NCBI RefSeq assembly: GCF_032854445.1
Contig: NC_088295.1
Coordinates: 17,843,385 to 17,907,384, forward strand
Reading direction: 5' to 3'
DNA length: 64,000 bases
Origin: Liolophura sinensis
Lineage: Eukaryota; Mollusca; Polyplacophora; Chitonida; Chitonidae
Part shown: in pieces, positions 44,301 through 56,400 of the stretch
How positions within the stretch are numbered: the stretch's first letter is position 1
Layout: every line of letters starts with the position of its first letter
Notes under the pieces: generated by a model
Seen by the model: only the letters and a program-made list of their open reading frames with translations
The model's database searches: none
What the model was told of the DNA's origin: nothing
Translations under genes and position numbers: made by a program

Positions 44301-44570
44301 TTGGCTTCTTCCAATTCCTGACGTGTCTGCTCCTATCTATTCTTTTTTTCAGAAAAATAACATTGTTCTCCATTTTGTGAGTTTCATGTCCAATTTCAAG
44401 CGTTCATATAACAAGTCAACTCCATTCATATAACAAGTCAACCTCCATTGCAGTGCTTAGGTGGTATCGGGATGGAGCATCCAGTGATAGCATTAGACAG
44501 CACTAAAGGAGGGCGATTGTTTGCACTGGCTGGCACTGACCGCGTCATCAAAATTGGAGCGATATGTTGA
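38360..44570 (+). CDS. WD40-repeat protein, complete, 346 aa, family unnamed
   Basis: Coding exons are 38360-38414, 39493-39635, 39986-40166, 40586-40692, 41691-41837, 43145-43225, 43624-43833 and 44454-44570. They total 1041 nt, or 346 residues plus stop, with all phases consistent. It starts MSRRRLESAIQAGKAIDEGK. About seven beta-propeller blades can be traced: FSLQFSYDGELLAIGYGNG, CIRFNPKNPDLFFATTSEG, CLDFSLDGFDFATAGKDLAV, FALKYHPMNDDIFVTGGWEN, then IWDSR, LQLWGY and a last blade RLFALAGTDRVIKIGAIC. It has no extra domains, signal peptide or membrane segment, so it is probably a cytosolic scaffold. I do not recognise the orthologue. The ATG exon begins at an acceptor near 38304, so a leader exon lies upstream. 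Introns contain SINEs and an antisense transposon fragment. Confidence 0.9.
40330..40500 (-). mobile_element. Very old SINE (family A)
   Basis: TTGTTTAATGCCATACTCAA, then TTATACAATGGTGGACAG, TTTTATGGATGGAGGAAACT and GTGAGTCACTGATG follow the order of the inverted family A sequence, with heavy divergence. It lies in intron 3 of the WD40 gene. Confidence 0.5.
40936..41358 (-). mobile_element. Crypton-type tyrosine-recombinase fragment (N-terminal domain), antisense in WD40 intron 4
   Basis: A 140-codon open frame on the opposite strand to the WD40 gene. It contains VLSADDLQHVLDAKDSKNTK, then KAFDDRLSKFYSGARKQNG, KKYKKSSLTSLRFGLARHV and VVELKHKGLG. This matches the N-terminal, SAM-like part of Crypton-derived recombinase proteins (the family behind vertebrate ZMYM2/3/4, QRICH1 and KIAA1958), in which L..F....RK.DG..Y...SL..LR..L.RH and a later LK..GKG are typical. 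The frame ends at a stop right after the HKGLG motif, and I see no catalytic domain nearby. It is either a transposon fragment or one exon of a longer gene. The family call is from memory. Confidence 0.6.
42013..42377 (+). mobile_element. Full-length tRNA-derived SINE (family B) with target duplication
   Basis: The head GCCCGGATAGCACAGTTGGT (A box) and GGATCAATCCTTGATCGAG (B box) opens a 365-bp element ending TTGAGTACGATGTTAAACCC then CAAGCACTCACTCACTC. A perfect 15-bp direct repeat, TCTAAAAATTTTGCA, flanks it at 41998-42012 and 42378-42392. It is recent and lies in intron 5 of the WD40 gene. The inverted sister copy is at 49349-49710. Confidence 0.9.
42765..43075 (+). mobile_element. Old tRNA-derived SINE (family D)
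   Basis: The head GGCAGAGTAGTTGAGGTGCT and the B-box-like GGGTTCAAACTCTGCC are followed by a ~200-bp body. The tail TTCTTAAGTTTGGCTTTATA then AACAGGCAAATGAATC resembles the family A tail. A fragment of the body (GGCAAGTTACTGAC side) may recur inverted near 25050-25115. Confidence 0.55.
43895..44110 (+). mobile_element. Possible old tRNA-derived SINE (family E)
   Basis: GGTTTAGAAGGTTAAAACAC and, about 45 bases on, GCATGGTTAATCCCAGCTC look like decayed A and B boxes. They are followed by GTTTCCTCCACCAACAAACC then TGACCGCAGTGATAAAG. Only one copy is in the window, so the family is uncertain. Confidence 0.4.
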
Positions 44571-45040
44571 GCGGCTCTCTACACCTTACTTAAAACAGGA
44601 TTCTGGCTTAAGATTTTGCCACTTTGTTGGTTTATGACATCATTTCCAAGTGATTCTATTTTTCTATGTCTGTAAAAATATTTGCGTTTATCATTTAGGA
44701 TAAAACATCTTCTGACCTGTTGATCTTTCTAATTCTTGTGAATTGACTCATTTAAAAAAAAGGTGTGCTATAATAATGATGTTTCCTGGCATTTGATATT
44801 CCGTCCATTCCCTGAAATGCATTGTATCCCTTTGTCTAACACTCAAACTTGAATCGTTTTTATTATCCTTTGTTTTTGCATTTACATGTGTTTGTTTTTT
44901 CTTTTGGCCTTGATACAGTTGCACCTGTATATTTAGGTGTCATTTATAACCCTGCTCAAATCACACGTAAACAGTCCAGATTTATCAGGAAAGATATACA
45001 GCATAAAAATCATTGTAAGTATCTAAGCATCCAATGTTAA

Positions 45041-45617
45041 AGGAGAAGAAAACTTAAAACAATGACACTATAGGCTGAAAAGAGCACATTTTTTTCTATC
45101 TGGTGGTGCCTGCTGGATAATTTTGCGATTTTTCCTCGCCATACACACAAAGTCTGAAAACAGCAAAGCTGGCATAAATCGCTGAGTTCATGGCATCCTC
45201 CATCTTTAACACCCTGTAAAATTTATGCTGGGGGTGTGTTGCCTCTCAGCCAATGAGAGTCATTAAAGCTGCAGGCTTGTTTGTGTGAACTCGGAACCTA
45301 CGTTCAACATTCATGTTTCCCGATTGTCAAGCGGAAAGCGAACTGTACTGTTTGCTTTCCTTCTGGGAAGGAGAGTTCTACGGGAAATGTACGACCTGCA
45401 CTTCGACGGTTTTTGACAGCAATCCTCTGCCTAACACAGAAGACTTCAGGACTAGTTCTCAAGCAAAATGGAGTCGCCCACAGCGAATTTTGGTGTGGAC
45501 TTTATTTATAATTTATTAACTTGAGGTACATGTTAGATTTTTTTTATGGTACATACCTGCGAGGAAATGCATACTCTTTTCAGTGGTATTTCTTTGATAT
45601 TTAAATTTTCTTCTCCT
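45041..45617. mobile_element. Non-autonomous DNA transposon with TTAA target duplication
   Basis: TTAA at 45037-45040 and 45618-45621 flanks a 577-bp element. Its ends are inverted repeats: AGGAGAAGAAAACTTAAA at the left and AGGAGAAGAAAATTTAAA at the right (read inward). The similarity extends about 50 bp inward to GGCTGAAAAGAG / CACTGAAAAGAG. TTAA specificity is typical of piggyBac-like elements. The inner open frames are short and show no transposase motif. Confidence 0.7.
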
Positions 45618-47875
45618 TTAAGACATTCCCAAATACATTGTGGTGAAACTGCACATAAGCATGTACATGTATATATGATATATTTCATCATTTTATGCAG
45701 ATCTATTTTGTAACATAATAATAAAATATTACACTGTGTTATGATACAGTTTCTTAACATGTACCCATTAAAGTCTTTTCAGTATTTTGGTGAAATTATT
45801 CTTGTGATTGATGACATGGTCTTTTTTTTTTTTACAGCTTATATCAGTATTATCTTCTGCAATTGCCTTTTATATGTTCTTTCACATGCATTTTCCTTGG
45901 TATAGTGTAAAAGTACTCAGCGTATACAGGCTTTTGCAAAGCACTGTGGTTTTATTGAGGATGTGTGTGTCAAGACTTTCATGAATAGTTGTGCTTTCTA
46001 AACAGTACTGCTACTTAATACTACTAAATAGCACTAAAAGTACATCCCCAGAGCCCAGTTGTATAGTCTGAACTTAAGTGCCATTTAATTTGTATCAGGA
46101 TGGGAGTGGTATTAAAATTTAAGCTTGGTTAACATTAATACACTTCTGAACAACTGTCCCTGTATGGAAAGCTAGTCATCTGCACACTGAATGTCTGCCT
46201 CTAATACTTGTGTCCAGCTGGCAGTGAAGCTCAGGATTACAAGGGTTGTCAGTTCATGTACTTTGCTAAGTAATTATCCAATTAAACAGCACCTGTTAGG
46301 CAGAATAGGCACACATGTACATTTGATAGTGCAACACAGTGAATTAAAACTGGTCATTTTGCAGTGTTATATTTTCCCAGTCATTCAATATGTTCCTACT
46401 CAGGAGAATTGTTTACTTCCCACAGCTGATTTACCAATAGCTTTTACTGTGGTGGAGTGAAGTGCCTTTTTGGCTTTCCAGAAGCTTGATAGCAGCAGTA
46501 AACTGTGATATACATCTGTGGAATATTGTGCTTCAGTTGCGCCATGGAAGACTGCTATTAGGCGGATCCTTCTAATCACGTCCCTCATTATTTTTTAATA
46601 TTTCATGTCAACATTAACTGCTTCACATAAAGTATTACCACTAAACATGTGTACCCGGTATATCCATCCAGTGTTTTTGATGCAGGCATGCATGAAACAA
46701 TATTAACAGGTGTTGCTTTACAGTTCTCTTGTACCACTACATGATTTTAATTTTGTGATGAAAGTTTAATGGTATTTGTTGATTACAAATATATGTACTC
46801 TTTTCAGATTGAAACAAAAGTGTTTTGTGTTTTTATTGTGCGCTTTATTCGTAAACCTTTGACAATGGCAGAGGGAATGAAGGTATTGACATTATAAATA
46901 ATCCCACACCATAACCTGGCACAATAACAAAGAAACGCAGGTGTTATGAAAAATACTTTTTATTTTACACTTTGCAATATAAATACCTGACAGAAAACAT
47001 GATGCTGTAATTAACACAAAATTGGAAGAAAAGTTAAACCAAATTCGTTAAAGAAAAAAAAAAGTAAAAAAAAAAAAACAAGACGAGATACCAGGATATG
47101 AATTACTTAAATCCCAAATGATACATGCAACAAAACTTTTGTTACCATTTAAATAATTAAGCAAGATTCACAATAATGTCAGTTACCTGAAGCATTCAAT
47201 TTGTGATTATCATCAAACTCTATAAGTTAGTGTATTCAAAGCACCACTTCATCACAGTTATGCCTAATATACATGGCACTATACAATGGACGAGTCGATA
47301 GTGATCAATGGTTCATTCAGCTGCAAAGATCTGAATTGTCCTGTCCATGATATTTTACCTGTCCACACTCAGCCTTGTTTGAGTTAAATGCTTTTGAAGT
47401 GTTTGTTACAGATGTGTCAAAAATATATTTGTTGCAATTTACCAACATGGTTCATGATCTCTCCTTGGCTGTGATAACCTACATGTAGGCTGACTTCACC
47501 AAGATAGAGGCAGTGAAAGAATCTGCACACAGTGGGAGCTGGCCTGGAACTCTTCTCACACATATTATATACTTGTACTTATCACATTTAAATTACAACA
47601 AATGTGGTTTTAAAATATTGCTTCACTTTATCAGTACCATTACATAATAAATGTTTCTGCTATGTCTAGTAATCATAATCCACTCTGGCTTATCATTTTA
47701 TTTTAGTCCCCATATCAAATCACAGTATATACATCATGTGCATGTAGGTCCGTATTACAGAATTTGTACTGCCAAGTTTTCCCCTTGATCAAGTGAAGGG
47801 TGTGAATCAGACACAGAAATGTTGCAACTGTCATAATCGCATGTAGTCTTATAAAGGATGACTCAAAGTAGGTAG

Positions 47876-48144
47876 GGGCCTCCGTGGCTCAGTCGGTTAG
47901 CGCGCTAGCGCAGCGTAATGACCCAGGAGCCTCTCACCAATGCGGTCGCTGTGAGTTCAAGTCCAGTTCATGCTGGCTTCCTCTCCGGCCGTAAGTGGGA
48001 AGGTCTGCCAGCAACCTGCGGATGGTCGTGGGTTTCCCCCGGGCTGTGCCCGGTTTCCACCCACCATAATGCTGGCCGCCGTCGTATAAGTGAAATATTC
48101 TTGAGTACGGCGTAAAACACCAATCAAAAAAAAAAAAAAAAAAA
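47876..48144 (+). mobile_element. Full-length tRNA-derived SINE (family A) with poly-A and target duplication
   Basis: The cleanest copy in the window. The head runs GGCCTCCGTGGCTCAGTCGG (A box) to GTGAGTTCAAGTCC (B box), then comes the body, then TTGAGTACGGCGTAAAACAC, CAATC and a ~20-nt A run. A perfect 13-bp direct repeat, TCAAAGTAGGTAG, flanks it at 47863-47875 and 48145-48157. This marks a recent insertion. Confidence 0.92.
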
Positions 48145-48783
48145 TCAAAGTAGGTAGACTCTTATGATATTCCATTGTCATGATTATGTATCCAACAGTA
48201 GCTATCCTATTTGACATTCTAGATCTATGGAAGCATATGCTATTTGCAACAAAATAAGAACACGTTTGGTTTGAAAAAGTCAACTTTTCATGCAAGACAT
48301 CTTGCACCAGTGACTTCAGTTTCAGATGTTCACACAATGATCACCCAATCTCACGTGTTGACCACTGCTGAGAGGCACTGGGGAATGGGGGAAGGGACAT
48401 ATTCTGGAAGACTTCACAACACACTGTTCCAAATGATACCTGATCAATGTCCCCAGATATCAGACTTCCCATCTAACTGTACATTAAATGCCTCGCATTA
48501 ACAGTTTCAGTGTTGAAAATGAGGTGAAGCCATTCACAGTCCCATGTGTAAGGCTTACAAGTATGAAGTAGATATATTACTACATTTAGTTTTGAATTTA
48601 CAAAACTTAAAATTACACCAAGCACTGATTTTAAAGCAGAAACTGCTGCCATGCTTTCAATGTGTGAGAAGTGTATTTAAGACAATCCATCTATTTGCTT
48701 TTTTTAGCAAAAAATTTCCAGTTATCAACATGTACTTATGTATACATGTACGTATACAATGTACTACTGTGTTCTCAAGGCTG

Positions 48784-48872
48784 ATTTATTTATTTATTTG
48801 ATTGGAGTTTTACGCCATACTCAAAAATATTTCGCTCATACGACGGGGGCCAGCATTATGGTGGGAGGAAAC
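48784..48872 (-). mobile_element. Truncated SINE (family A tail half)
   Basis: TTATTTATTTGATTGGAGTT, TTACGCCATACTCAAAAATA and CGACGGGGGCCAGCATTATG then GTGGGAGGAAACC match the inverted 3' half. The tRNA head is absent. Confidence 0.8.
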
Positions 48873-49348
48873 CTGATGGCTGATGCATTCAAAACACTAT
48901 TAATGCCTACAACAATCAGGTCAGAGGTATGGCTTCGTCACAGTTTAAATTACAAATGTCACATTCCTCCTTTCTGGCATTAGGTGTTAAGCAGGGTGTA
49001 GGTCAACTTATGATCATAAGCAACTGGGTACACCTCGACACAGTCGACCTACATGTAGCACTTATATCCAAAACTTTGACAAAACCTTTCGATCATTAGC
49101 AACATTTGACCAGATTCAGTTACGTTGCATGTAGGTGAGCTACGACTGGCAGCAACTAAGTGCAGATACTGAGGAACATGACTGTCATGTGACCCTTGTA
49201 CATGATGCATGAATGTAATTGATATAATGTCTAATATAGCTTTAAGTTGTTTTCTTTCAAAATTTCGAAAGGTTTCTTGGAAAATTTCCATGTCCATTTA
49301 CTTCTCCTTTTCACTTTATTCCCCACATTCAACGAAAGGATAGACAAA

Positions 49349-49710
49349 TTGAGTGAGTGCTTGGGGTTTAACGTCGTACTCAACAATTTTTCAGTCATAT
49401 GACGACGAAGGAATCATTAGGGTGCATGCACGTGTAATGTGCCTCCTTGTTGCAGGACGGATTTCCACCGCTCTTTTATCTATTGCTGCTTCACTGAGAC
49501 GACTTACCGAAGGCAAGTAAGCTGCCCCGCCCAAGCCATTATACTGATACGGGTCAACCAGTCGTTGCACTATCCCCTTCATGCTGAACGCCAAGCGAGG
49601 AAGTTACAACTTCCTCTTTTAAAGTCTTAGGTGTGACTCGACCAAGGATTGATCCTGGATCTACCGGTCCCGAAGCGGACGCTCTACCAACTGTGCTATC
49701 CGGGCCGGTT
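49349..49710 (-). mobile_element. Full-length tRNA-derived SINE (family B), inverted, with target duplication
   Basis: Very similar throughout to the 42013-42377 copy, opposite strand. It begins at the tail (GAGTGAGTGCTTGGGGTTTA) and ends with the head (CTATCCGGGCCGG). The 10-bp repeat GATAGACAAA flanks it at 49339-49348 and 49711-49720. Confidence 0.88.
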
Positions 49711-50475
49711 GATAGACAAAGTGAATACCTTGCTCTAATTATAGCCCTCGCCCTCATTACACTCCCCATGTACATCATATGTTTTGTCTGTGCTTTGCAA
49801 GAGGTGTCGTACAAGCATCGACTAAGCCTCCACATATCGACGAGCTTATTTTCCACCTCCTCAGCCCACTGTGATCGCCATTTTCATAGGCTGACTCATA
49901 CATATGATGCTCCACATGCTGCATCACTGGGAGCAACTGTGACCAACTGGATGCAAGCACGCGTATATCAACAGAACTGAGTACAACTGGATGTTGTGAG
50001 TGACAGAAAAGTAGAACGTGTTCAACTGAGTCAGCAATTGTGATTGACTAAAACCAGTGTCCGATCAAATGCTCCCATTTGCTTCCAATTGCTCCCAATC
50101 GCAAGCTTGATCTACGCCCGGCTTAAGATCGACTTGCAATGAATTGCTTACGTTGGCTGTAACTTGTCAGTAATACACCTTAAGTTTAAGCTTCAAACTT
50201 TACATGAATTTATTTCAAATCTTCCGATCAGTCATCAAGCTGTCCCTGGGTTTACTTTAAATTCTCATTGCTGTCATCAAAAGGTCTTGGATTTAATGCT
50301 TTACACTCCTTACTGCCATACTGTCCCAGAAATAATTTCTGGATACTCTGACAGTTCTCCTCAGTCCTCAGAAAAGTCCCAGACTTCAATCCTCATCGTA
50401 CTCAAAGTCATCAAACTGTCCCAGAATTAACTCATATTTCTCTTCACTCCTCAGAATGGCCCCTGGCTTCTCTCC

Positions 50476-53400
50476 TCAATCATCGTCCTCACAGTCATCA
50501 AACTGTCCCTCCTCCACCTGAGGTTCCACCATCCTGTCCAGCCAATCCACGGGCTTGGCGTGGATGTCCCAAGCTGGGAAGTAATGACTCCTCACTTCAT
50601 GGCACATGATGATGTGGTCACGCGGTGGATGCTGGTAGACTCTGATTTCATCTACAAATGAAAAAGGAAATATGTACATATACTGTATATGAGGAAAACT
50701 TTTACATACATGTACCTGTATTTATGTTTACATTTATAAGGAAAACAATTTTAAAACATTGTCCGTTTAAAAAAATGTGTTGATTAAATAATGAAATTCA
50801 ACTTAAATCTCAAGAAAACTTATCATCATATCATAAGTTCAGGGTTAAAAGCAGAACATAGTTCAAAGTGTAAAAACAGATTAAAGACCTGAATGAGGTG
50901 TACCTACCATATGGCCCAAGACTGTTTTCAATCTCTTCATCCCAGTCTTCTTCTGGAGATGCTGAACGAACAGGATTCTCAAAGTCAACAACTTCAGGGA
51001 TACGGACAGTCTCAAACTCGTCAGAACTGTCTTCAGAATGCCTGTTTCCCGTATGTTCACCATCGCTTTCATCTGAGCTGTCACTCTCATCTGCATTGTC
51101 AATCTCCTCAGGTTCGCTCTCTTGTTCCTCTTCACTAATACTGGTACTGTACATCACATCATCCTTACACGTTTTCCCACTGACAGATAAAGAGTTTTGT
51201 ACACATTCAGTGTCACTCAATTTCTCATGGTCAATACTACTGTATTTATTGCTTTCACTGTTTCTTTTGCCCATTTGAAGCATTTTGTTCTTGTAATTCT
51301 CTTCAGTGTTAATGTTCCTGATGCCACTGTTACAGCATGATTCAGTTTGCTGCTTCTCATCACTGTCAATGCTGCTTCCATCCAATTTGTTATCCTCGAT
51401 ACCATTTAATACTTTGTCTTCACTATGTGAATCTACATCATCTTTGGTCTCTGTATCTGAAAAAAAAAAAAATCCAAAACCTGAAAAAAGTCTCAATTAG
51501 TACCAATTATTTTGTAATCTATACATTTTTCTTTCATAAGATGCATTCAGTTTGGAAAGCCCCTGGAGATAGTAACTTCCATGACAAAATTCCAGTATAA
51601 CAAAATCAGACCTTTAGATCTGAACCTTTAGTTTGAAGACTTTCATACATAAGGTAACCTAAGTAAAATAAAATAAATTGCGATATCTGGAAGCAGGCAG
51701 TCAATATAATTGATAATTGTTATTATCGTTGTGATACATCTGTCATGTCTGTGACAGTTTCTCTTCAGAACAAGGCTCACTTTTTCTTCAGATATCTTTA
51801 CACACTATGAAGGTGTGATGGACAGATAAATAGATAAAAGACAATACCCTGGCCATGTTGACCCAGGGTACAGCTTCCTACAAACTTACCGGAGATCCAG
51901 CCATCATCTTCACCCAAGTTCACTCTGGGAAATGAGGGCAGAGAGTAGATGGGGCGGGTCTGAGGGCCGTCATGGCTCCTCCAGAAGGACAGTCCTCTCT
52001 CTGCAGCTCGCTTCATGGCATACTGGCTGTAGGGGGCCTCCTCTTGAAACTCATCCTCCTCTGGAAGGTCTAGGGCCTCAATCTAACAGAGGGTGGGAAA
52101 ATTTATTTACTTATTTGATTTGTGTTTTACACCATACTCAAGAATATTTCACTTATACGACGGCGGTCAGCATTATGGTGGGTGGAAACTGGGCATAGCC
52201 CGAGGGAAACCCATGACCATCCGCAGGTTGAGGGTGGGAAAAGACACACATTTATGCTTTGAAAAGAAAGATCATGACTCGCAGAGACAGTTATACAGAC
52301 AAAGTACAGAAGAAGTATTCTCAGGGCTTTTTTTTATTCACAACTTATATTCTCACCAAATGATTCTGGGTCATAACTGGACGGTCCAGTAGATGCACCT
52401 CTAAGTTAATACGCTTATGAAATAAAAAAAACAATCGTTTCTTTTTTCTCTCAATAATTTTATTTTGGCATCAAAACCTCAATAGTGCATGACAAACCAA
52501 AACCATTTTTGCTTTAACATACCACAATACTCTTTGCCTTGCAGTCATCATATTGCACATCTGGACGGACTTTCCCTCTCCAATTGTCTTTTAGCTCTGG
52601 ATTCCGAGATGCATAACGATTCTGTACTGTTAACAGAGGTACTTTATGCCACGGAATATGGAAGTTATTCTGTAAAATGTGATAAGAAAAAGTGCAAGCA
52701 TGTGACTGGCTGACACTGATGGGTAACTGAAATGATATCCACAACAATGATTTCAAATAAAAATAAAGAGCATCAGTTCTGTGAGCTTGATTTTACATGT
52801 AGTTATGCTGCTGACTGACTATTCCCAGACATACAGCCTACAAAGATCCCATATAACAGCAGAGAGAATGAATGCAGATTTGCTTCCCACAAGTCATACA
52901 AGGAGGTCAACTTATTGGTGCTGTATACAAATTCCAGCAACACAATGGTTAGGAAGGCTCTCACCAATGTGGTTCTTGTGAGTTCCATACCAGCCCAAGC
53001 TTCCTCTCTAGTCGTATGTAGAAATTATGATCAGTCAGAAATCCGCGAATGGTTGTGGGTTTCCCCAGACTCAGACCGGTGTTCTCCCACCATAATGCTG
53101 GCTGCCGTCATATATGTGAAATATTCTTGATTATGGTGTAACAGGGGTTCATAGATGTCAAAATGTTTACTATTCTGTCAGAAATATTGAGTTATTTTCA
53201 AGGTCGTTCTAAGTTTTTTTCAGATCTGCCCTGTAATGGAGTCATATTGAGTTTTTTAAAAATATCACCTCAAGACAAGGTAATAGTAAATTCTATGTTT
53301 TTCAGATTCTGAAATATCAGACTGAAAATATCCCATACATCCATTCTAAATGGTTGATCGCCTGTCAATCTCCTAAACTATGTAAACCGTTCTCGATCAC

Positions 53401-56400
53401 CATGCAAACTCCAGGAGAAGATTTCACATGTGGGTAAGTACAGTGTGCTTTCAGTTGGTAGCTATGTTCATTTTAATTACAAGAAAATCTGTCCAACCTT
53501 TATGCCAGTTTAAATAGAAAATGACTGACCATCAGCATCGGTAACTGACATGAAAATGCATCGGTGAGCGTAGACTACTATTTAATGTGACTTTTGACTG
53601 GCTCAATGAAATTACGTGACCAATGAAATGTCTTGTTTCATAATCCCAAATAAAAGCACATGTCCACATCTCTGATGTCTGTGCACACACATGGTTTGAA
53701 AAGTGACCTCCACAAAGGCAGAAACCGTTCATAAAATACCTTTTACATATGGCCATCGAAGGATAAGTGAATCATTCTGAGCACTGATAGCTGCGGTTAT
53801 AGAACTAAACTGCAATGCAAAATATGTCTGCTATGTATGGGCTGAAACCAGTCGTCGAAAAACGAAGAGTGTTGCATTTGATGCAACGCAGTCAACTATT
53901 TACATAAGTGACGTAATACATAAACAAAGAATATGAAATGCAATTTAATGATTAATATTTCAATTAATACTATTTCCAAGTTAAAATCAATCAAACAATA
54001 TTATTAAAAACAGTACATATATTTGATAATTCTCTGTATGAATTCTGGGATCAGTGACACAGTCAAAACAAAACTCTGAGAGAGAACTTATAAAGACATT
54101 CTGCGCTCCACATATTTCACAAGAAGTGTTTTTATCAGAATTGAGTTTTACTGAAATATATTCAGTTTTTCTTATTTCAGCTTACAGCATACTTTTGATT
54201 TTTTGAACTCCGTATCCAGTGTTTTGAATCTCTTAACTACATTTAACAGTAAGTTAAGCTCAACATCTATCAACCCCTGAGTAAAACCCCATTCAAATAA
54301 ATAATTAAATACAATTTATAAATACTGACGCAGGTTTTGTCATGTGTTATAATCAAACCAGCTCCATTTTTGTTAAAAACGCAGAAAACACAGTGACAGC
54401 ATTAGTAGGCAGCACTTACCTCTCCCATGTCCAGACGTACCAGCTTGTCTAACTTCATCACTGCAGGAGGGATCTCTGTAAGTCTGTTGTTAAACAGGTC
54501 CAGAGACTTCAATCTGGTCAACCTGCTGAAGGATTCTGGCAGTTCACAGACCTGGTAACATTAGATAACTTACTGGATGAAACACACCTCAAACGAGACA
54601 ATAGTATACTCATTACTAGAAGGGCTTCTCAAAAATCAAGTACTAGGTACCCAAAAGTTACAAATGTCCTATACCAATAACTACAACAGGGGAGTGTCAA
54701 GTTTGAACGCTTCTACTGCAGAAGGTTAAACAGTCATACTGTACCTTACGACCTGTCAAAAATGTTATATTTTTGATTACATTTACTGTAACACAGGCAT
54801 CTGAAAAAAGTTTCACAAAACTTATTTAGAGCAGACAAATAATTCAGAAAACTGAGGAGCTGGGCATTTGTGAACTTAAGAAATTCCTGCAGGAATGGAG
54901 TGTTACTTGTGCCTCTGAAAGAACACAGTGATAAACTAAATTAATGTCAACAAAAGTTGCCTAATATTCACAACTTGTCAAATATACATGTAGTAGGACT
55001 ATTTTTACCTTCTACAAGAAGAGTTTGAAGCTGAAATGCCTTCTTCAATGCCTCTTATATCAATCAATGTATAAATACAGACAGAAAGCATTAGTATTAC
55101 AAACAGCTAATTACAGTATCAAAGTTATTTTCACCTTTTTAATCTCTGGTTTTGTGTAATTTTTACTGTTTCTCGATATTTAATGTCCTTGTATTTGGTT
55201 TTAAAAATACATTCTAAACAATAAACAATAGCTATAATATCAATCAACAGATTACATTTGCTACTTCCGCAAATACATGTATGAAGTTTTCAGTACCATT
55301 CCTTTCTTTTGTACCTGCATGTGAGGAACAATTCCTATAAACCTTTCTTACCTTACAAAATATAACATGATTTCAATACTTCCGTATACCAATGTTACTT
55401 GTGTCTGGGTGCTGACCAATGTGTTACTTCATGTTTATGTGACATGTACCTGGTTATTATCCAGACGAAGATCTTCAAGGCTTTCCAAATCTCCAAAGTT
55501 ATCTGGTAGTTTCTTTATACTGTTGCGTGATAACTGGCACACTCTAAGCCTCTTTAACTTACAGAAGGAGTCGGGGATAGCATGCAACATGTTTTGACCT
55601 GAAATATATATAACATCCAAGTTAAACCTCAGCCCATATTGGTCCAGGGATCACTAAAGCTGCCTTAGACATGTTAGACTTGAAGTCCTACTTAATCTTG
55701 ACTTTAAAACGAGTTCAGTGCTCTAAAACTTGTTACTTATCTTAGGAATTTTTATTTTATTACTTTATGCTGTCTTAGACTTTCATGACAAAACTTAAAA
55801 TTAGCACTTGAAGTTAAAAAATACTCAAGAGTTACATCACAAGTTAAGAATAAGTCTGGGACTTAAGTGTAGGATTGCTTCATGATCCCGAGGCCAGAGG
55901 CATTGGGTAGAATTTGTACGCTGGACATTGCACACGTCTCTTGGAAGTAAGAGACTAATAACCATGGTTACATTAATATCTGAATATTAACACACGTACA
56001 TATGAAGACATTCATGTAACAAATCCATGTAAATTGTATACCATTACCTTAGCTTGGATAAACACAGAGCACACGTATATGTACAGGAAACTAAAGATTT
56101 CTACAGGAAATTTCAAGAAACATTACCTATGTCAAAAAACTCTAGAAAGCTCAGATTTCCAATGTCTGACGGTAATTCACGCAGTTGATTTTCATCTAAG
56201 TGAAGCTCTCGTAGAAGTCTGAGTTTTCCGAAGCTGTGAGGAAGATGGGCTACCCAGTTCCCATTCTGGAAGTTTCGCCGCTCCAGTTCATCGATAACAC
56301 TTCCCATGTGAAACTCCTCCAGACATCCCAGGCTTCCAAGAGATTCAGGCAAGTACGAGATGAAGTTCCCAGCAATATCCAACAGCTTCAGTTTCTTACT

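Larger units (their letters stand above)
44571..50475. other. Convergent gap between WD40 and LRR gene 3' ends
   Basis: Besides the transposon and SINEs listed separately, 46.0-46.9 kb and 47.0-47.85 kb show no coding signal. A minus-strand AATAAA (plus TTTATT at about 46958), in a context like an mRNA 3' end, could close a ~3.5-kb 3' UTR of the LRR gene. AATAAA near 45719 could serve the WD40 gene. Both are guesses. The stretch 49.75-50.47 kb holds nothing I recognise. Confidence 0.4.

Noticed and set aside
45281-45511. 76-codon frame inside the TTAA element as a transposase remnant
   Set aside because: No catalytic motif can be traced and the overlapping frame is equally open. The element looks non-autonomous.
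47876-47960. Genuine tRNA gene
   Set aside because: A and B boxes are present but no cloverleaf closes, and the sequence continues into a SINE body with poly-A and target duplication.
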